The translations under genes were made by a program, and so were the position numbers. DNA of 64,000 bases from Lasiosphaeris hirsuta (lineage: Eukaryota; Ascomycota; Sordariomycetes; Sordariales; Lasiosphaeriaceae), in contig JAUKUA010000005.1 in the NCBI GenBank assembly GCA_030549175.1, forward strand, positions 992,001 through 1,056,000, written 5' to 3'. Positions 43,885 through 54,978 of this stretch are shown here, piece after piece. Numbering within the stretch: position 1 is the first letter of the stretch; each line of letters opens with the position of its first letter. Under the pieces are notes generated by a model. That model did no database searches. It worked only from the letters and a program-made list of their open reading frames with translations, and was not told the DNA's origin.

Positions 43885-45052
43885 GGTGAAGGTACTGTTG
43901 TATGTTTCTACTTTGACTCAGACAAACCGCAGCATGGGGGCTGAACGGCTGGAGTCGTACCGGGGAGCAGGTGCGGAAGCTGGCAGTGGAATCTGGCGGG
44001 GTCAATATATATCTTGTTGCGTCTGCAAAACTCAAAGAGCCGATGAATGGGATCTTTGGGAAATGTATACGATTCCCTTTCTTTGCGTCGTTGATCAGTT
44101 TATGTTGACAGAGGTCTCAGGTTCGATGTTTGATGATCACGGAAGGCTCCATCAGGCAGGTTGGGTCTAGGCTGAGATCCCAGGGCTGCAGGCGCCTGCT
44201 TCAGTGGAGACGGGGCTATCCAGCACTAGTGTAGGCTGGTGGGAACCTCAAAAGCTCATCGTAAAAAGCGTCATATCCTTCTATCCAAAGTTTTGGAGTG
44301 TGGGTATGCAACAACCGTGACCTCAAGCCTAACATGTGCTCTTGGTGATGCAGCGACATTGGACAATCTATCTTGCCGGACTTCTCAGGTGAACTCAAGC
44401 GTGCACCTACCCGCCTCACCTTCGCACTCCGAGATACCGTGATATGCTCTACGCCTTAGCATTTTTGTTTTAATCGGTTATTCTTTACGAGAGGGATTTG
44501 CAATAGCACATTTGAATCCCACAGCGATTTGTTTCGGCAGCTAGTCCACGTGTAGTTGCCCCATCTGCCGTGGCCGTGGAGAATTCAAGTGAGATCCAGT
44601 GAGTGATTAGTGGGGTCACCAAAACGCCCTAGCGTGAGGTGGGCAGCCAGCTGCCTGGTTTGGCTGAGTGCTGCGGACAAGGGGCCTGCAGTGGGCAGGT
44701 GGAGGTGGGGTTTGAAGCTATCGGCCATCTCCAACCTTTGATACCCGCACCATACCACTGTGCTCTCGGTGCTTTGTGTTGCGTTGCTCCAGAGCGATTA
44801 GTACGTAGGTGCCCATCGCGTTGCTCCTGCTCGTTTAAGCTGTCTGCAGCTGTCCCTATGCGGTATATAAGAGCCCGACCCTGCTTTGCCGCCTTCGCTT
44901 CTGGCCCTCCGCTTCAAACTCTGGCAGTTTGTTTGTCCCCAGCTCGCCGAGCTAGTATTCTCAGCCTCCCAGTCACTGTCATTTTCGTCGCTAGACGAGC
45001 TTTTCAAACAGCCCAATCGAGATCCTCCGCGGCTAAATTATCCTCTCAAGAT
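43885..45052. other. Divergent promoter, karyopherin/aminopeptidase
   Basis: 1.2 kb between outward starts. The aminopeptidase side has a TATATAAG box at 44864-44871. A long open frame (44639-45199) runs through the region into the aminopeptidase first exon; see the finding on its leader. Confidence 0.5.
44864..44871 (+). promoter_or_regulatory. TATA box of the aminopeptidase gene
   Basis: TATATAAG, a full match to TATAWAWR, 182-189 bp upstream of the ATG at 45053. No ATG lies between the box and 45053, which supports that start codon. Confidence 0.6.
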
Positions 45053-47101
45053 ATGGAGACTGTGGACACGAGCGCGCGGCTCTCCGCGCTGCGGACTTTG
45101 ATGAGGGAGCGCAAGGTGGACATCTACGGTATGGTGGCCCAACTGTCTGTGTGCTGGTGCCCTGCGAACGGGGCGCTCACCCACGCTGCACCCCGCTGAC
45201 ATAACTTTGGCTCCATGCAGTCGTGCCGTCCGAGGACAGTCACGCCTCGGAGTATATCGCCGACTGCGACGCTCGGCGTGAGTTCATTTCTGGATTCAGT
45301 GGCTCGGCGGGAACGACTGTCATCTCCCTTGAGAAGGCAGCCCTCGCTACAGATGGCCGCTACTTCAACCAGGCCGCCAAGCAGCTCGACAGCAACTGGC
45401 TGCTACTCAAGACCGGTCTGCAAGATGTCCCCACCTGGCAGGAGTGGACGGCCGACGAGGCGGCTGGCGGCAAGACAGTGGCTGTCGACCCCACTCTCAT
45501 CTCGAGCTCCATTGCCGACAAGCTGAACGAGAGCATCAAGAAGAGCGGCGGTGCCGGACTTGAGGCTGTCACGGAAAACCTAGTCGACCTGGTGTGGGGA
45601 GCCGCCAGGCCGCCACGCCCCAACCACCCTGTGGTACTGCAGCCCGCGAAGTATGCTGGCAAAGATACAGCGGCAAAGCTTGTCGATCTCCGAAAGGACC
45701 TCGAAAAGAAAAAGTCGGCTGGTTTTGTCGTGTCATTGCTGGATGAGGTTGCCTGGCTGTTCAACCTTCGCGGTAGCGACATCACCTACAACCCTGTCTT
45801 TTTCTCCTACGCAATCATAACCCAAGATTCAGCGACGCTGTACATTGACTCGTCGAAACTTACAGCTGAGTGCCATAGTTATCTGGCTGAGAATAGGGTT
45901 GTGGTTAAGCCGTACGAAGAGCTTTTCGTGGACACCAAGACTTTGGCAACTGTCGCTGCTACTGCCGCCGAGGGAGCGACAACACCCCTGAAGAAATATT
46001 CAATCTCCAGTGGGAAAGCGTCATGGGCTTTGAAGTTGGCACTAGGAGGCGAGAACTTTGTGGAGGAAATTAGGAGCCCGGTAGGAGATGCAAAAGCAGT
46101 CAAGAACGAGACGGAGCTCAATGGTATGAGAAACTGCCACGTTCGAGATGGTGCAGCTCTCATCGAGTTCTTTGCTTGGCTTGAAGACCAGCTCATCAAC
46201 AAGAAGGCAGTCTTGGACGAAGTGGAGGCCTCTGACAAGCTAGGGGAACTGCGAAGCAAGCACCAGGACTTTGTCGGTCTTTCCTTCGACACTATCTCAT
46301 CCACGGGGGCAAAGTGAGTTCTCCGGGATATTGGTGTTTGCTTGCGATGCTAACACTATGCAGTGCTGCCGTCATCCACTATAAGCCTGAACGTGGCAAT
46401 TGCTCTGTGATCGACCCAAATGCGATTTACTTGTGCGATTCAGGTGCGCAGTACTTTGATGGAACAACCGACACCACGAGAACCCTGCATTTTGGAACCC
46501 CAACAGAGGCCGAGAAGACAGCCTACACCCTTGTCCTGAAGGGCAACATGGCCCTAGATATGGCGGTGTTTCCCAAGGGCACCACCGGTTTTGCTATTGA
46601 TAGCTTGGCCCGCCAATTCCTTTGGGTGAGTCTTGCTACATCGGCAGAAATGAGTGCAGGGCTGATTTTCTCTAGAAATATGGACTTGACTACCGTCACG
46701 GGACTGGTCATGGCGTGGGGTCGTACCTCAACGTCCACGAGGGGCCTATCGGCATAGGGACAAGGAAGAACTACATCGATGTGCCTCTCGCGTCAGGGAA
46801 CGTGATTTCTAACGAGCCAGGCTACTACGAGGATGGAGCATATGGCATTCGTATCGAAAACATTGTCATCGTGCGCGAAGTCAAGACCAAGCACTCATTC
46901 GGCGACAAGCCTTATCTCGGTTTCGAACATGTCACCATGGTGCCTTACTGCCGGAGCCTCATCGACGAGACGCTCTTGACACCAGAGGAGAAGAAGTGGC
47001 TGAATGACTCTAGCAAGGATATCCTCGCCAAGACGGAGAGCTATTTCAAGGACGACCCCTTGACCCACAGCTGGCTGGTCCGAGAGACGCAGCCATTCTA
47101 G
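45053..47101 (+). CDS. AMPP: Xaa-Pro aminopeptidase P
   Basis: Metalloprotease of family M24B that removes the N-terminal residue when proline is next; cytosolic form by this start. [20 protein letters not shown] is the usual N-terminus; an intron at about 45129-45220 leads to [20 protein letters not shown]. Two creatinase-like N-terminal domains precede the pita-bread catalytic domain. Metal ligands are visible: the two aspartates in [17 protein letters not shown], the histidine in [18 protein letters not shown] and the glutamates in [20 protein letters not shown] and further downstream. Introns also fall after SSTGAN (about 46313-46363) and after ARQFLW (about 46626-46677). About 615 residues, normal for the family. 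Ends RETQPF. Its 3' end is 108 bp from FUN14's. Confidence 0.96.
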
Positions 47102-47209
47102 GCCGCCCATAAAGTTTCCCGAGTAGATTCTTCTCGAATCTATCATACAAAACAAGGGTAGTCTATTGTACGGTAACACCTTCTTTCTCGAACAATGTTC
47201 AGAATATAC

Positions 47210-47806
47210 TCAGAAGGACATGAAGGCTGACATGGCGAATGTGACACCAAAGGCAATCTTGAATGTGGGGTTATGGTTCAATGCGGTGAGAATTCGGGAG
47301 GATTGGATGCGCTTCTTCAGCTTGAGCTGGTCAACCACATCTACCCCGTAATGTGCAGCAACCTGAAAAGCGTCAGTAGTTTGGTCAATGTCGTCAATGG
47401 TGGATTGCAACTAGACTCTATAGAAAGCCTCAACCTACCTGAATGAAGACTATTCCAAGGCCGATGAGCAGCACCAGCGTCTTTGAGAAGACGCTAACGA
47501 CGAGACCGGTGAAGAAGCCTGGTTCGAGTTAGTGAGTAAGTGATTATGAGATATTTCACTGGTAACCATACCCCCCAAACTGCCTCCAGAAAGCTGCTTG
47601 ATCATTTCAGGGTTGAGCCTCTCCTTTCTTTGGCTCGGACTCGGGCCCTCTGAGAATGGATGCTTGGTGAGCGGTGGACTGCTGGCGATGGCGTCGAATC
47701 GCATTGGCTGCTGTCGGTGGAGGAGGACGAGCCCTGATGTGAGACCTAGGCCCAGAGGTAGGGCATTTCGGCGGAGGGCGCTACGGCAGAAGGCGACATG
47801 TGCCAT
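47210..47806 (-). CDS. FUN14: FUN14 family mitochondrial outer-membrane protein
   Basis: Small membrane protein of the Fun14/FUNDC1 family; animal members are mitophagy receptors, yeast Fun14 is little known. The first ATG is at 47806 (MAHVAFCRSALRRNALPLGL); a TTG five codons upstream is in frame but not a likely start. Three exons: the N-terminal leader to IKQLSGGSLGG, then GFFTGLVVSVFSKTLVLLIG with LGIVFIQ, then VAAHYGVDVVDQLKLKKRIQ and LNHNPTFKIAFGVTFAMSAF. The Gly-rich helix pair is characteristic. Both introns keep phase. No LC3-interacting motif is obvious to me in the short N-terminus. Confidence 0.9.
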
Positions 47807-48307
47807 TGTGATAGTGTCCAAGCTATCCAGAAGTCAAAATGTCAAAATGTCAAGATGCAATTATGAGAGATGACTGGTGACTGGCGCAGACGCAATGCAA
47901 GGGGCACTGGCTGTAATCCGAGCTCAGCTCACCTCCATTGGTGACGTAGGAGACAGACACCTCAGTTGGTTCCGGCATCTAGGGTGCTCCACAGGAGGTG
48001 GAAGTGGTCTGTGCCCTCAAACCATGCCAGGACAAAATTGGAGGCAGGGAAAGGAGCACTGACCACCAGCCCCGCGATTCCCGACGCGTCGAGTAACTTT
48101 CTTGGCCGCTTTGGGAGAGCTTTCCGTCAAATGTTGTGCGGTTTGACGCGTCTTTCCCTCCCACACACATTGCCGCCACCACCCTCCACCTCACAAGTCA
48201 TCTAATTTGCCGCTATTCATAGTGGTGCACTACGGCCTTGGTACATCATCCGACACTTTGCAATAAGAAAACACTCGCAATTCTGTCGAGCATCAAAATC
48301 ACGCGCA
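47807..48307. other. Divergent promoter, FUN14 and the 48.3-kb gene
   Basis: About 500 bp between outward start codons. A short TCAAAATG direct repeat occurs at about 47833-47848. No coding sequence seen. Confidence 0.5.
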
Positions 48308-50167
48308 ATGCCTCGGCCGAAGCGAACAAGAGTCGCGTCACGGCCAGCAGCTCGCCAACGGCGGTCATCTGTAACGCCACCACCCACTACCAAACCCGCG
48401 ACCACTCAGCAGGAAATTCTCCCCGATGCATACAGCAGCGATATTTACGACGTCAGCGACCGCGAGAAGGAGCTCAGGAAGACTCGGGGCAATGCGAAAC
48501 CCGCCGAAGACCAAGAAGGTCGTGCCCGCCGTGACTTCGAGATGAACTCTGAACAAGGGAGGGCTATGGAAGAGACGATGCGCAGACGCGACGAAGCAAT
48601 GAAAAGACTGGATAATCTTACGTCTACCTCGAGGCCTCTCGGAGTGTCTTCAGCCGACAATGGCGCGGAAAGTCCAGCGATTGAGTACAGCCGCAGGGAG
48701 GAGTCAACCATGGCTGCGACGACGCGACAGGCCAGGCTCACAGACGCATCGGGGCTGGACTTGGACGACGAGATCTTTGGCAACCTTGATGATAGTCTAG
48801 AGGACAGCCACAATGCGGTGGATGATACACATAGCGCCCACCACACGCAATCAACTAACACATCGTCCTTCAACGTTGGAATGTTCCGGCGTCGCCCGCG
48901 GCAGTCTAGCATTGTCGGGAAGGATGACGCGCCCATCAGACCGAGTAGCAGAGGCCCCAACACGCCCAGTGTCACTTCGCACCTCAACCTCGGCAAGTTC
49001 AAGCGCCGCGCTCGCGAACCTAGCATCCTAGGAACTGCGCAGAAAGAGCGCGCTCAGCGGCCACAGTCTCGGGCCTCGAACTACGAGAGTGCCGCTGGGG
49101 AGGACTCCGGGCCGGACGATGAGTCAACGCCGCTGGACAAGACCAAGCGTCACTCAGGCCCATCACAAATACCAGCCGGTAGTTCTTCCGAGCCCGAGGC
49201 ATCCCCCGTCCTCCCATCGCGGAAGCGCAAGTCCCTCGAGGACCAGGCCGGGAGGGGAAAGCGCCGTACACTCAATGCAGACGTCCGCTCCGAGGAAATC
49301 CACCAGTCAATCGAAGTTGGCAGCACACCGCCCGGGTCGCCATCACCACAAGACAATGCCCGCCCTTCCACCCCACTCTCTGACGACCCCGACATGGCGC
49401 CCCCCGCAAGCAGCGGTTCGTCCTTCAGTGGCAGCCCGGTCATCTGGCCCTCGCTGGATGTGCTCGCACATCGTACCTACCATGCACGCAAGCCCGCCCC
49501 CGCCCGAGAACAAAAGACGCCAGAGCTGGAAGACAACGACGATGACGCGGCCTCTGATGCATCCTCCCTACCATCACTAACGCACTCACCCAACTTCGTC
49601 CCCACAGATGTCGCCAAGATGCGCGCGAAGCCTAAGCCCACAGCCCCGCCGCTAAAGATATCCACGGCGGATCTAACATCACTCCTTCCGCGCCGGCGCC
49701 ACAAGGCCGCTACAACTAGAGGCAATAGTGAGAGCGATGGGGAGGAATACGGCAGCGCGGACCACGGCGACGAGGAAGACGAGCTAGCGTACGGCGCGCG
49801 TAGGCGGAAGGCGGTTGCGCAGCCGCTAGGGAAATCCGCGGCAGCAAATCGTGGCGACAAGGGTAAAGGGAAGGCGAAGGCGAAAGAGACTGCGGAGCAG
49901 AGGAGGCTGCGGACGTACGGATCGCAGAACAAGGAGAACGAGGAAGAAATTGTTGTTGGGGGAAGTGATGCAGAAGAGGAAGAGGAGACAGGGGCTGGAG
50001 AGGAAGGGGTTAGCCTGTTTGAGAATACAGAGACGAGCGAGATCATGCTGGAGCGCATGGGGGAAGAGTTGAAGGAGGCGAAGAAGAAGTTCAAGGAGGT
50101 TGACCGGTGGGAATTGTCGTTTGAGGAGGTGGTGGAGAGCTCGTCGCCCTTGCCGGATGCAAGGTGA
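48308..50167 (+). CDS. Basic, low-complexity nuclear-type protein of unknown function
   Basis: I do not recognise the family. One exon, 619 residues, starting MPRPKRTRVASRPAARQRRS. A conserved-looking early segment reads LPDAYSSDIYDVSDREKELR. Two related basic motifs follow about 40 residues apart: SSFNVGMFRRRPRQSSIVG (about 186-204) and HLNLGKFKRRAREPSILG (about 225-242), both of the form (N)hGxF(R/K)RRxRxxSI. The middle is Ser/Pro-rich with several short KR patches (RKRKSLE; GKRRTL). An acidic run (SDAEEEEETGAGEEG) precedes a C-terminal charged helix (MLERMGEELKEAKKKFKEVD) and RWELSFEEVVESSSPL. Composition suggests a chromatin or kinetochore role, but that is inference only. The long antisense frames over it are by-products of its Ser/Arg codon use. 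Confidence 0.85.
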   Translation: MPRPKRTRVASRPAARQRRSSVTPPPTTKPATTQQEILPDAYSSDIYDVSDREKELRKTRGNAKPAEDQEGRARRDFEMNSEQGRAMEETMRRRDEAMKRLDNLTSTSRPLGVSSADNGAESPAIEYSRREESTMAATTRQARLTDASGLDLDDEIFGNLDDSLEDSHNAVDDTHSAHHTQSTNTSSFNVGMFRRRPRQSSIVGKDDAPIRPSSRGPNTPSVTSHLNLGKFKRRAREPSILGTAQKERAQRPQSRASNYESAAGEDSGPDDESTPLDKTKRHSGPSQIPAGSSSEPEASPVLPSRKRKSLEDQAGRGKRRTLNADVRSEEIHQSIEVGSTPPGSPSPQDNARPSTPLSDDPDMAPPASSGSSFSGSPVIWPSLDVLAHRTYHARKPAPAREQKTPELEDNDDDAASDASSLPSLTHSPNFVPTDVAKMRAKPKPTAPPLKISTADLTSLLPRRRHKAATTRGNSESDGEEYGSADHGDEEDELAYGARRRKAVAQPLGKSAAANRGDKGKGKAKAKETAEQRRLRTYGSQNKENEEEIVVGGSDAEEEEETGAGEEGVSLFENTETSEIMLERMGEELKEAKKKFKEVDRWELSFEEVVESSSPLPDAR

Positions 50168-50587
50168 TGGGCGAGATGGCAGATGGAAAGGGGTCTGCTT
50201 ACATAGCTTGTTTGTGTCAAGGTGGGAAGAGGTCACGAGCGGATGGGTACCGGTGAGATTCCAAGGTATCTGGCGACGGCCGTATGTGGTGTGGATATTG
50301 TGTTGCTTGCTCTCAGGACAACTGCTTTTGTAATAAGCAAAGGGAAGGAGGCTTTGGCTTGGTCTTTTGATTTGGGTTTGGGGGTGGGGTGGTGGTGTTA
50401 CTGGAACCGTTATTACGCTCTGAATTTATCACGTTTACTACGTCGCTGAATACTCCGAGCCCGTCCCATCTGTCTATGCCCCAAACGCCGCAACGCACTT
50501 GATTGCTGAAATAACACGTTTTGTTCCTCCTGGTACTTCACCTAAGAAGGATTCGACTTGATTTACGCCGGTCAAGGGGCTTGTCCA
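50168..50587. other. Convergent intergenic region
   Basis: 3' ends of the 48.3-kb gene and TIP41. Nothing else is visible. Confidence 0.5.
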
Positions 50588-51525
50588 TTATGGGCTGGGA
50601 CCTAGAGAGACGCTCTCGATCGTTTGCTCGACGGTAGGGAGTAAATGTGCTAACTGGTTCGAGTCCCGCATGGCAATGGTAATCGCGTCGGGCATGAGCC
50701 CGCTCATCAAGAGGTTCTGAAGTATGGCCAGTCAGTCGGGCCGCCAGATGCACACACACTTAAAAGTATCGGGGGGAAACGAAGATGGCTTACTCTCTTT
50801 ACATTTGCGAAATTGTCCTCCCTCGACGTGTACTCCCGAATTACCACATCGGCATCAAAGTCGACATACACTCTCGTGTCCCGAACCCGCACCACAACGT
50901 TATCGAGGCGCATGAACAGTCGGCACAGCAGCAACATCCGGCGCTCCATGACACGCGCCTTGACACTCAAGATGCTAATACCGTTGTCGTCAAGCTCGCT
51001 CTCGTAGAGAACAACCTCATCAGCAAAGAGGATGGGATCGCGACGGCGGAGCAGCTCGAGGGGGATAGGCGGCGTGTCGGGGCTGGCGGCCAGCTTCCTC
51101 TCGTCGCCATCCCTGTAGCCGAGCGTCTCGGTCCCGAGGTATGCCGTGCTGTAGCTCCAGTCGTACGGCTTCACGACCTCGGAGATGCCGGCGCTCGTCC
51201 GCTCCCGGCTGCTGCTCCACTCGCCCGCGTACGCCACGCGTAGCATGCGCTCGCCCGTCTTGTCGACTAGGTCCAGCGCGGGCTCCGCCGAGAAGGCGAC
51301 GCTCCACCCCGTCGGTATGTGCGTGATGGAGAAGAGGTTATCGCCAAAGATCATCTCGGGCACCGGGATCCCCAGCCGCGCGCTCAGCGCGTCGATGGGC
51401 CCACTCTTGAGGATCGGCAGCTTGCGCGAGGCGATGCGGAAGCGGCCCTGCGTGTGTGCCGTTGTGGCTTGCTCCAGTGCCGACGGCGAGGGGTACGGCT
51501 CGTTGGGGGAGGTGATATGGTTCAT
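50588..51525 (-). CDS. TIP41: TIP41-like TOR-pathway regulator
   Basis: Tip41 binds Tap42 (or PP2A-type phosphatase) and modulates TOR signalling. The start is MNHITSPNEPYPSPSALEQA at 51525. Family blocks are plain: GRFRIASRKLPILKSGPIDA, LGIPVPEMIFGDNLFSITH, VVKPYDWSYSTAYLGT, PIPLELLRRRDPILFADEVV, LYESELDDNGISILSVKARV and MLLLCRLFMRLDNVVVRVRD. An intron of about 75 nt separates EDNFANVKR from the last exon 50716-50588, which gives NLLMSGLMPDAITIAMRDSN and ends EQTIESVSLGPSP; the junction is phase 0. Reading through would add a false tail to 50707. Two exons, about 300 residues. Confidence 0.95.
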
Positions 51526-52488
51526 GGTGAGGTCGGCGGTCGGTCTTTGGAGAGACTGACGTGGAGCCGTCTGAGGACTCGATGCGTTTTGGTGATTGGA
51601 TTTATTGAGAATATCCTAGATTCGGCTGGAGAATAGAAGCAGGGTTCGAGATCCGGGGCCTGAAGTCAGTTCACGTTGTTGCCGGCGATGTTGGGTTTAT
51701 GGGCGGGCCGGGCAGTTCAGTGTCTAGCTTGTACGGGAGCTTCAAGATGAACCTTTGGCGGGGTAGATCTCAGACGTGGGGAAGATGGGGAAGGTGCCTG
51801 CAGCAACAATGACAGGCTCCGAGGGAATGGTTCCGCATTAAAAGTAAGGTATATCACAACTCTCTTTCAATATTAGATGTTTAGAAGGGAATTATGACTC
51901 TCTAATATCTAGCTTGATTTTTCGTTTTTCATATCTTTCCTTTATCAGAGTTTCTGTACTTGCTCTCCATGTCTTCCTAAACTTTATAACCATGGCAGGT
52001 AGCGAGTGTTTGAGCTGCTTAAGATATGCATTTTGGTGTGAAGGGCGAGACATGCAAAAAAAAAAAAAAAAAAAAAAAAGACCACACTGATAATGATGAT
52101 TCACGGCCGACAGCTTGAATGAATGCAATATGGCCATGGGCTGTGTTTACTCAGTGCTTGGCAACTGGGACGGACGGGTACTAATGTAGAGCGCTCAGTG
52201 CTCAGGCCCCTGGGCTGCGCATCGGAGCACACCGCTCAACGGCTGGCGGCTGTGCCCCACCAAAATACGTTGCCGGGCAACCACCACCCCATCCTGCACC
52301 GGTAAATAACCCCAACCCGGCGGCTCCTCTACCAAAACCTCCAGATGCGACAACTGAGTACGGCACAGCTTCACAATAAGGTGCCTTTTGCTGATACTTC
52401 GATCACCCAGGTCTACCATCTGTCCTTTTTTGTCGAGATTGACTCTCTTTCATACTGTTCTTTACATCGCTACAGCCCAATCGCCGAG
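51526..52488. other. Divergent promoter, TIP41/Aurora kinase
   Basis: About 960 bp. AT-rich in the middle (51850-52080) and carrying an A24 run. No gene supported. Confidence 0.5.
52056..52079. repeat. A24 homopolymer
   Basis: An uninterrupted run of 24 A about 410 bp upstream of the Aurora kinase start. No target-site duplication or upstream gene copy that would mark a retrotransposed tail. Confidence 0.9.
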
Positions 52489-53810
52489 ATGGCCACCCGA
52501 ACATTGGAGTCTCGCTTCGAGCGCATGTCTGTCAACGATGAAAACGATTCCGGTGAGAGCCAACGAGTGTACCAGAAATCAAAGGTGCGATTCCATCCCC
52601 AGGCCGCTTCTCTACAGCCATCTAACTTGAACCCAGACCAACATTTCCACAACAGTGTCTCAACTCCCACATAGCACAACAAGACCAAACCTTTTCAAGG
52701 TAGCCCTACAGTCGCAAAACTCCAACACAGTCGCCACTGCTGTCACGCTTCCATCTCAGGCAGCCCAGTGGAAGAGCTCAAGCCAGCAGAACAACCCGGC
52801 CTCGCCAAACAAGAAGGAAAAGGCATTGACCTCATCAGCGCGTAGCTCGGACGAGCTCGCCCTGGTGGAGCGCAAGTCAGCCTCATATGTCGACCAACCC
52901 TTGATGCCCAAACAGTTCCATCTTGGCATGTTCGAGATTGGGCGGCCTCTGGGAAAAGGAAAGTTTGGGCGCGTATATCTGGCGCGTGAGCGCAGTAGCA
53001 ATTTCATCTGCGCACTAAAAGTTCTCTACAAGTCGGAGCTGCAGCACGGCTCTGGCGTCGAGAAGCAAGTACGGCGCGAGATTGAGATCCAAAGCAATCT
53101 GCGACACCCCAACATCCTCAAGCTCTATGGCCATTTCCACGACAGCAAGCGCATCTTTTTGATCCTCGAGTTCGCCGGCAAGGGCGAGCTGTACAAGCAT
53201 CTACGACGCGAAAACCGCTTTCCCGAGTGGAAGGCGGCTCAGTACATTGCTCAAATGGCATCGGCACTGCGCTATCTACACCGCAAGCACGTCATTCATC
53301 GTGATATCAAGCCCGAGAATATTCTCATGGGCATTCACGGTGAGATCAAGATCTCGGATTTTGGATGGAGTGTGCACGCCCCCAACAACCGCCGCGCTAC
53401 CCTGTGCGGCACCCTCGACTACCTGCCCCCTGAGATGATCAAGTCTGGCAGCAATGATAAGTGGTACAATGAGAAGGTTGACCTGTGGAGTTTGGGCGTG
53501 TTGACGTACGAGTTCTTGGTCGGTGAGGCACCCTTCGAGGATACGCCTATCATGACACAAAAGAGGATCGCGAGGGCGGATATGACGATCCCAGAGTGGG
53601 TGAGCAAAGAGGCCAAGGATCTCATCAAGAGGGTGAGTTTTCTCTCGTCTCAGAATTTCACCAACGTTTCACTAACCTGCTACTTAGCTCTTGGTTCTTG
53701 ACCCTGATAAGCGCCTTCCCCTCGAGGACGTGCAGACACACCCGTGGATCATCAAACACTGTGTCAAGGGCGAGAGGGCGGCGAATCGGGAAAAGGGGTC
53801 ATGCAAGTGA
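52489..53810 (+). CDS. IPL1: Aurora kinase (Ipl1/Ark1)
   Basis: Serine/threonine kinase of the chromosomal passenger complex, which corrects kinetochore-microtubule attachment. Three exons with phase checked: 52489-52552, 52656-53632 and 53688-53810, 387 residues. Exon 1 ([20 protein letters not shown] plus S) is spliced with a strong GTGAGA donor; reading through instead gives a dead-end frame. The short N-terminus is Ser/Gln-rich. Kinase motifs: [11 protein letters not shown] (P-loop), ALKVLYK (VAIK lysine), [10 protein letters not shown] (catalytic loop), DFGWSVHAP (DFG, with the tryptophan typical of Auroras), [17 protein letters not shown] (activation loop with the phosphorylatable threonine) and [16 protein letters not shown] near the end. 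Confidence 0.96.
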
Positions 53811-54102
53811 GCCAGACGATGCTATGATTGATGACGACGCGAATGTGACATTTTGCGGGAACCCCGCGGCGTTTGGGTGTCTGGTGGACATATTTCAGGG
53901 TTGTTGAAGGAGTTAATTCTTGTGGGAGTTGCATATAACGGAGCCAGGCGTGCCCTTTTTCATGTTCTTTTCGATACACCGGCAATTGCATCAGATTCCT
54001 TGGGGAGCTAGTAGTATCATTGGTAGGCTTGACTTCCGAGGGAGAGGTTGATGTGCGATAATGGTACAACTACGGATAACAAGTATGGACATGGGTCCGA
54101 TC

Positions 54103-54978
54103 TTAACGGTACACTTCCTCAAATGGCCGTTTGTCTGAGAAGCAGGAGTCCCAAACCTCGTTGACCACTCTAACAGCATGTACGTCGTCCTTACATGTTG
54201 GCCTGGCCATGACCGACTGCACTGCTCTCTTCCTCACGCAGTCTTGAAATTGTTGTGTCAACGTCCAATTGCCCCTTGTAAACGACTCCCTCGTCCACCT
54301 GCACTCGCCACTCAACATTGACGCTCGGATCTGTAAGCAATGTCAGTCAAACACATGGTCTAGGATCTCAACCATCTTCTCCAAGCAACTTACCTCGGTA
54401 CACGCCGCATGCTTCAGACTCTTCTTCCCCACCCAATCCACATTCCACCTCAGATGGTCCCAGGCATGCACCATCTCATGCGACAGGGTATCCTCCAAAT
54501 GCCCGCGATTCCTGATCTCGTTGGCACACAGCAAGATGCCGTGGTCAGGGCTAAAGCCGCCCGACTGGCGCACGACGCTGCCGTCCTCGCCCACGCGCCC
54601 GGGGCACCGCCGGCACACGACGTTGGTCTCGTCCAGGCGGCCGTTGAGCGCGGCGACCTTGTCGCGCAGGAACCGCACCGTCGGCGAGTTGGCAAACAGC
54701 CAGTCCCGGTACGTTTCGCACCGCGCGCAGTCCCGCGCCTCGTGAACTCGGTACCGGTCCTCGCGGTAGTGGTTGATGCCCTCGGGCGTCACGCCGCCCG
54801 TCACGATCCGGAAGTACGAGAGCCACCAAGAGGCCGTCGGGTCGTAGCCGGTGCGCGCCGGGTCGTTGGGGAGGAAGCGGGGGAGGGCTGGCGCGGCCGG
54901 GGAGTCTGGCGAGGGCGAGGCTGCGGGCGCCTGCGGCGGCGTGGCAGAGCCTTGTGTTGGTGGCGATGGGGACGCCAT
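54103..54978 (-). CDS. ATP23: Mitochondrial inner-membrane metalloprotease Atp23
   Basis: Intermembrane-space metalloprotease that trims Atp6 and helps assemble the F0 part of ATP synthase. The ATG at 54978 starts [20 protein letters not shown], a low-complexity Pro/Ala leader; the frame is open far upstream (to 55344), but that part is Pro/Arg-rich noise without homology I can see. Conserved parts: [60 protein letters not shown] and [20 protein letters not shown] with the HEMVH zinc motif. An intron (GTAAGT...TTACAG, about 54330-54393) follows KHAACTE; the last exon runs [20 protein letters not shown] to [11 protein letters not shown]. Many paired cysteines fit the intermembrane space. Confidence 0.94.

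Noticed and set aside
49477..50220. Antisense open frame of 247 codons over the 48.3-kb gene
   Set aside because: It is a Ser-rich shadow of acidic and basic codons on the other strand; no domain, no splice sites, and the sense frame is longer and has conserved-looking blocks.
50665..50685. GGTTCGAGTCCCG, resembling a tRNA B box
   Set aside because: It lies inside the last TIP41 exon; no acceptor or anticodon stem can be drawn around it.
52056..52079. A24 run as the tail of a retrotransposed copy
   Set aside because: No gene copy or LINE sequence precedes it and no flanking duplication is visible.
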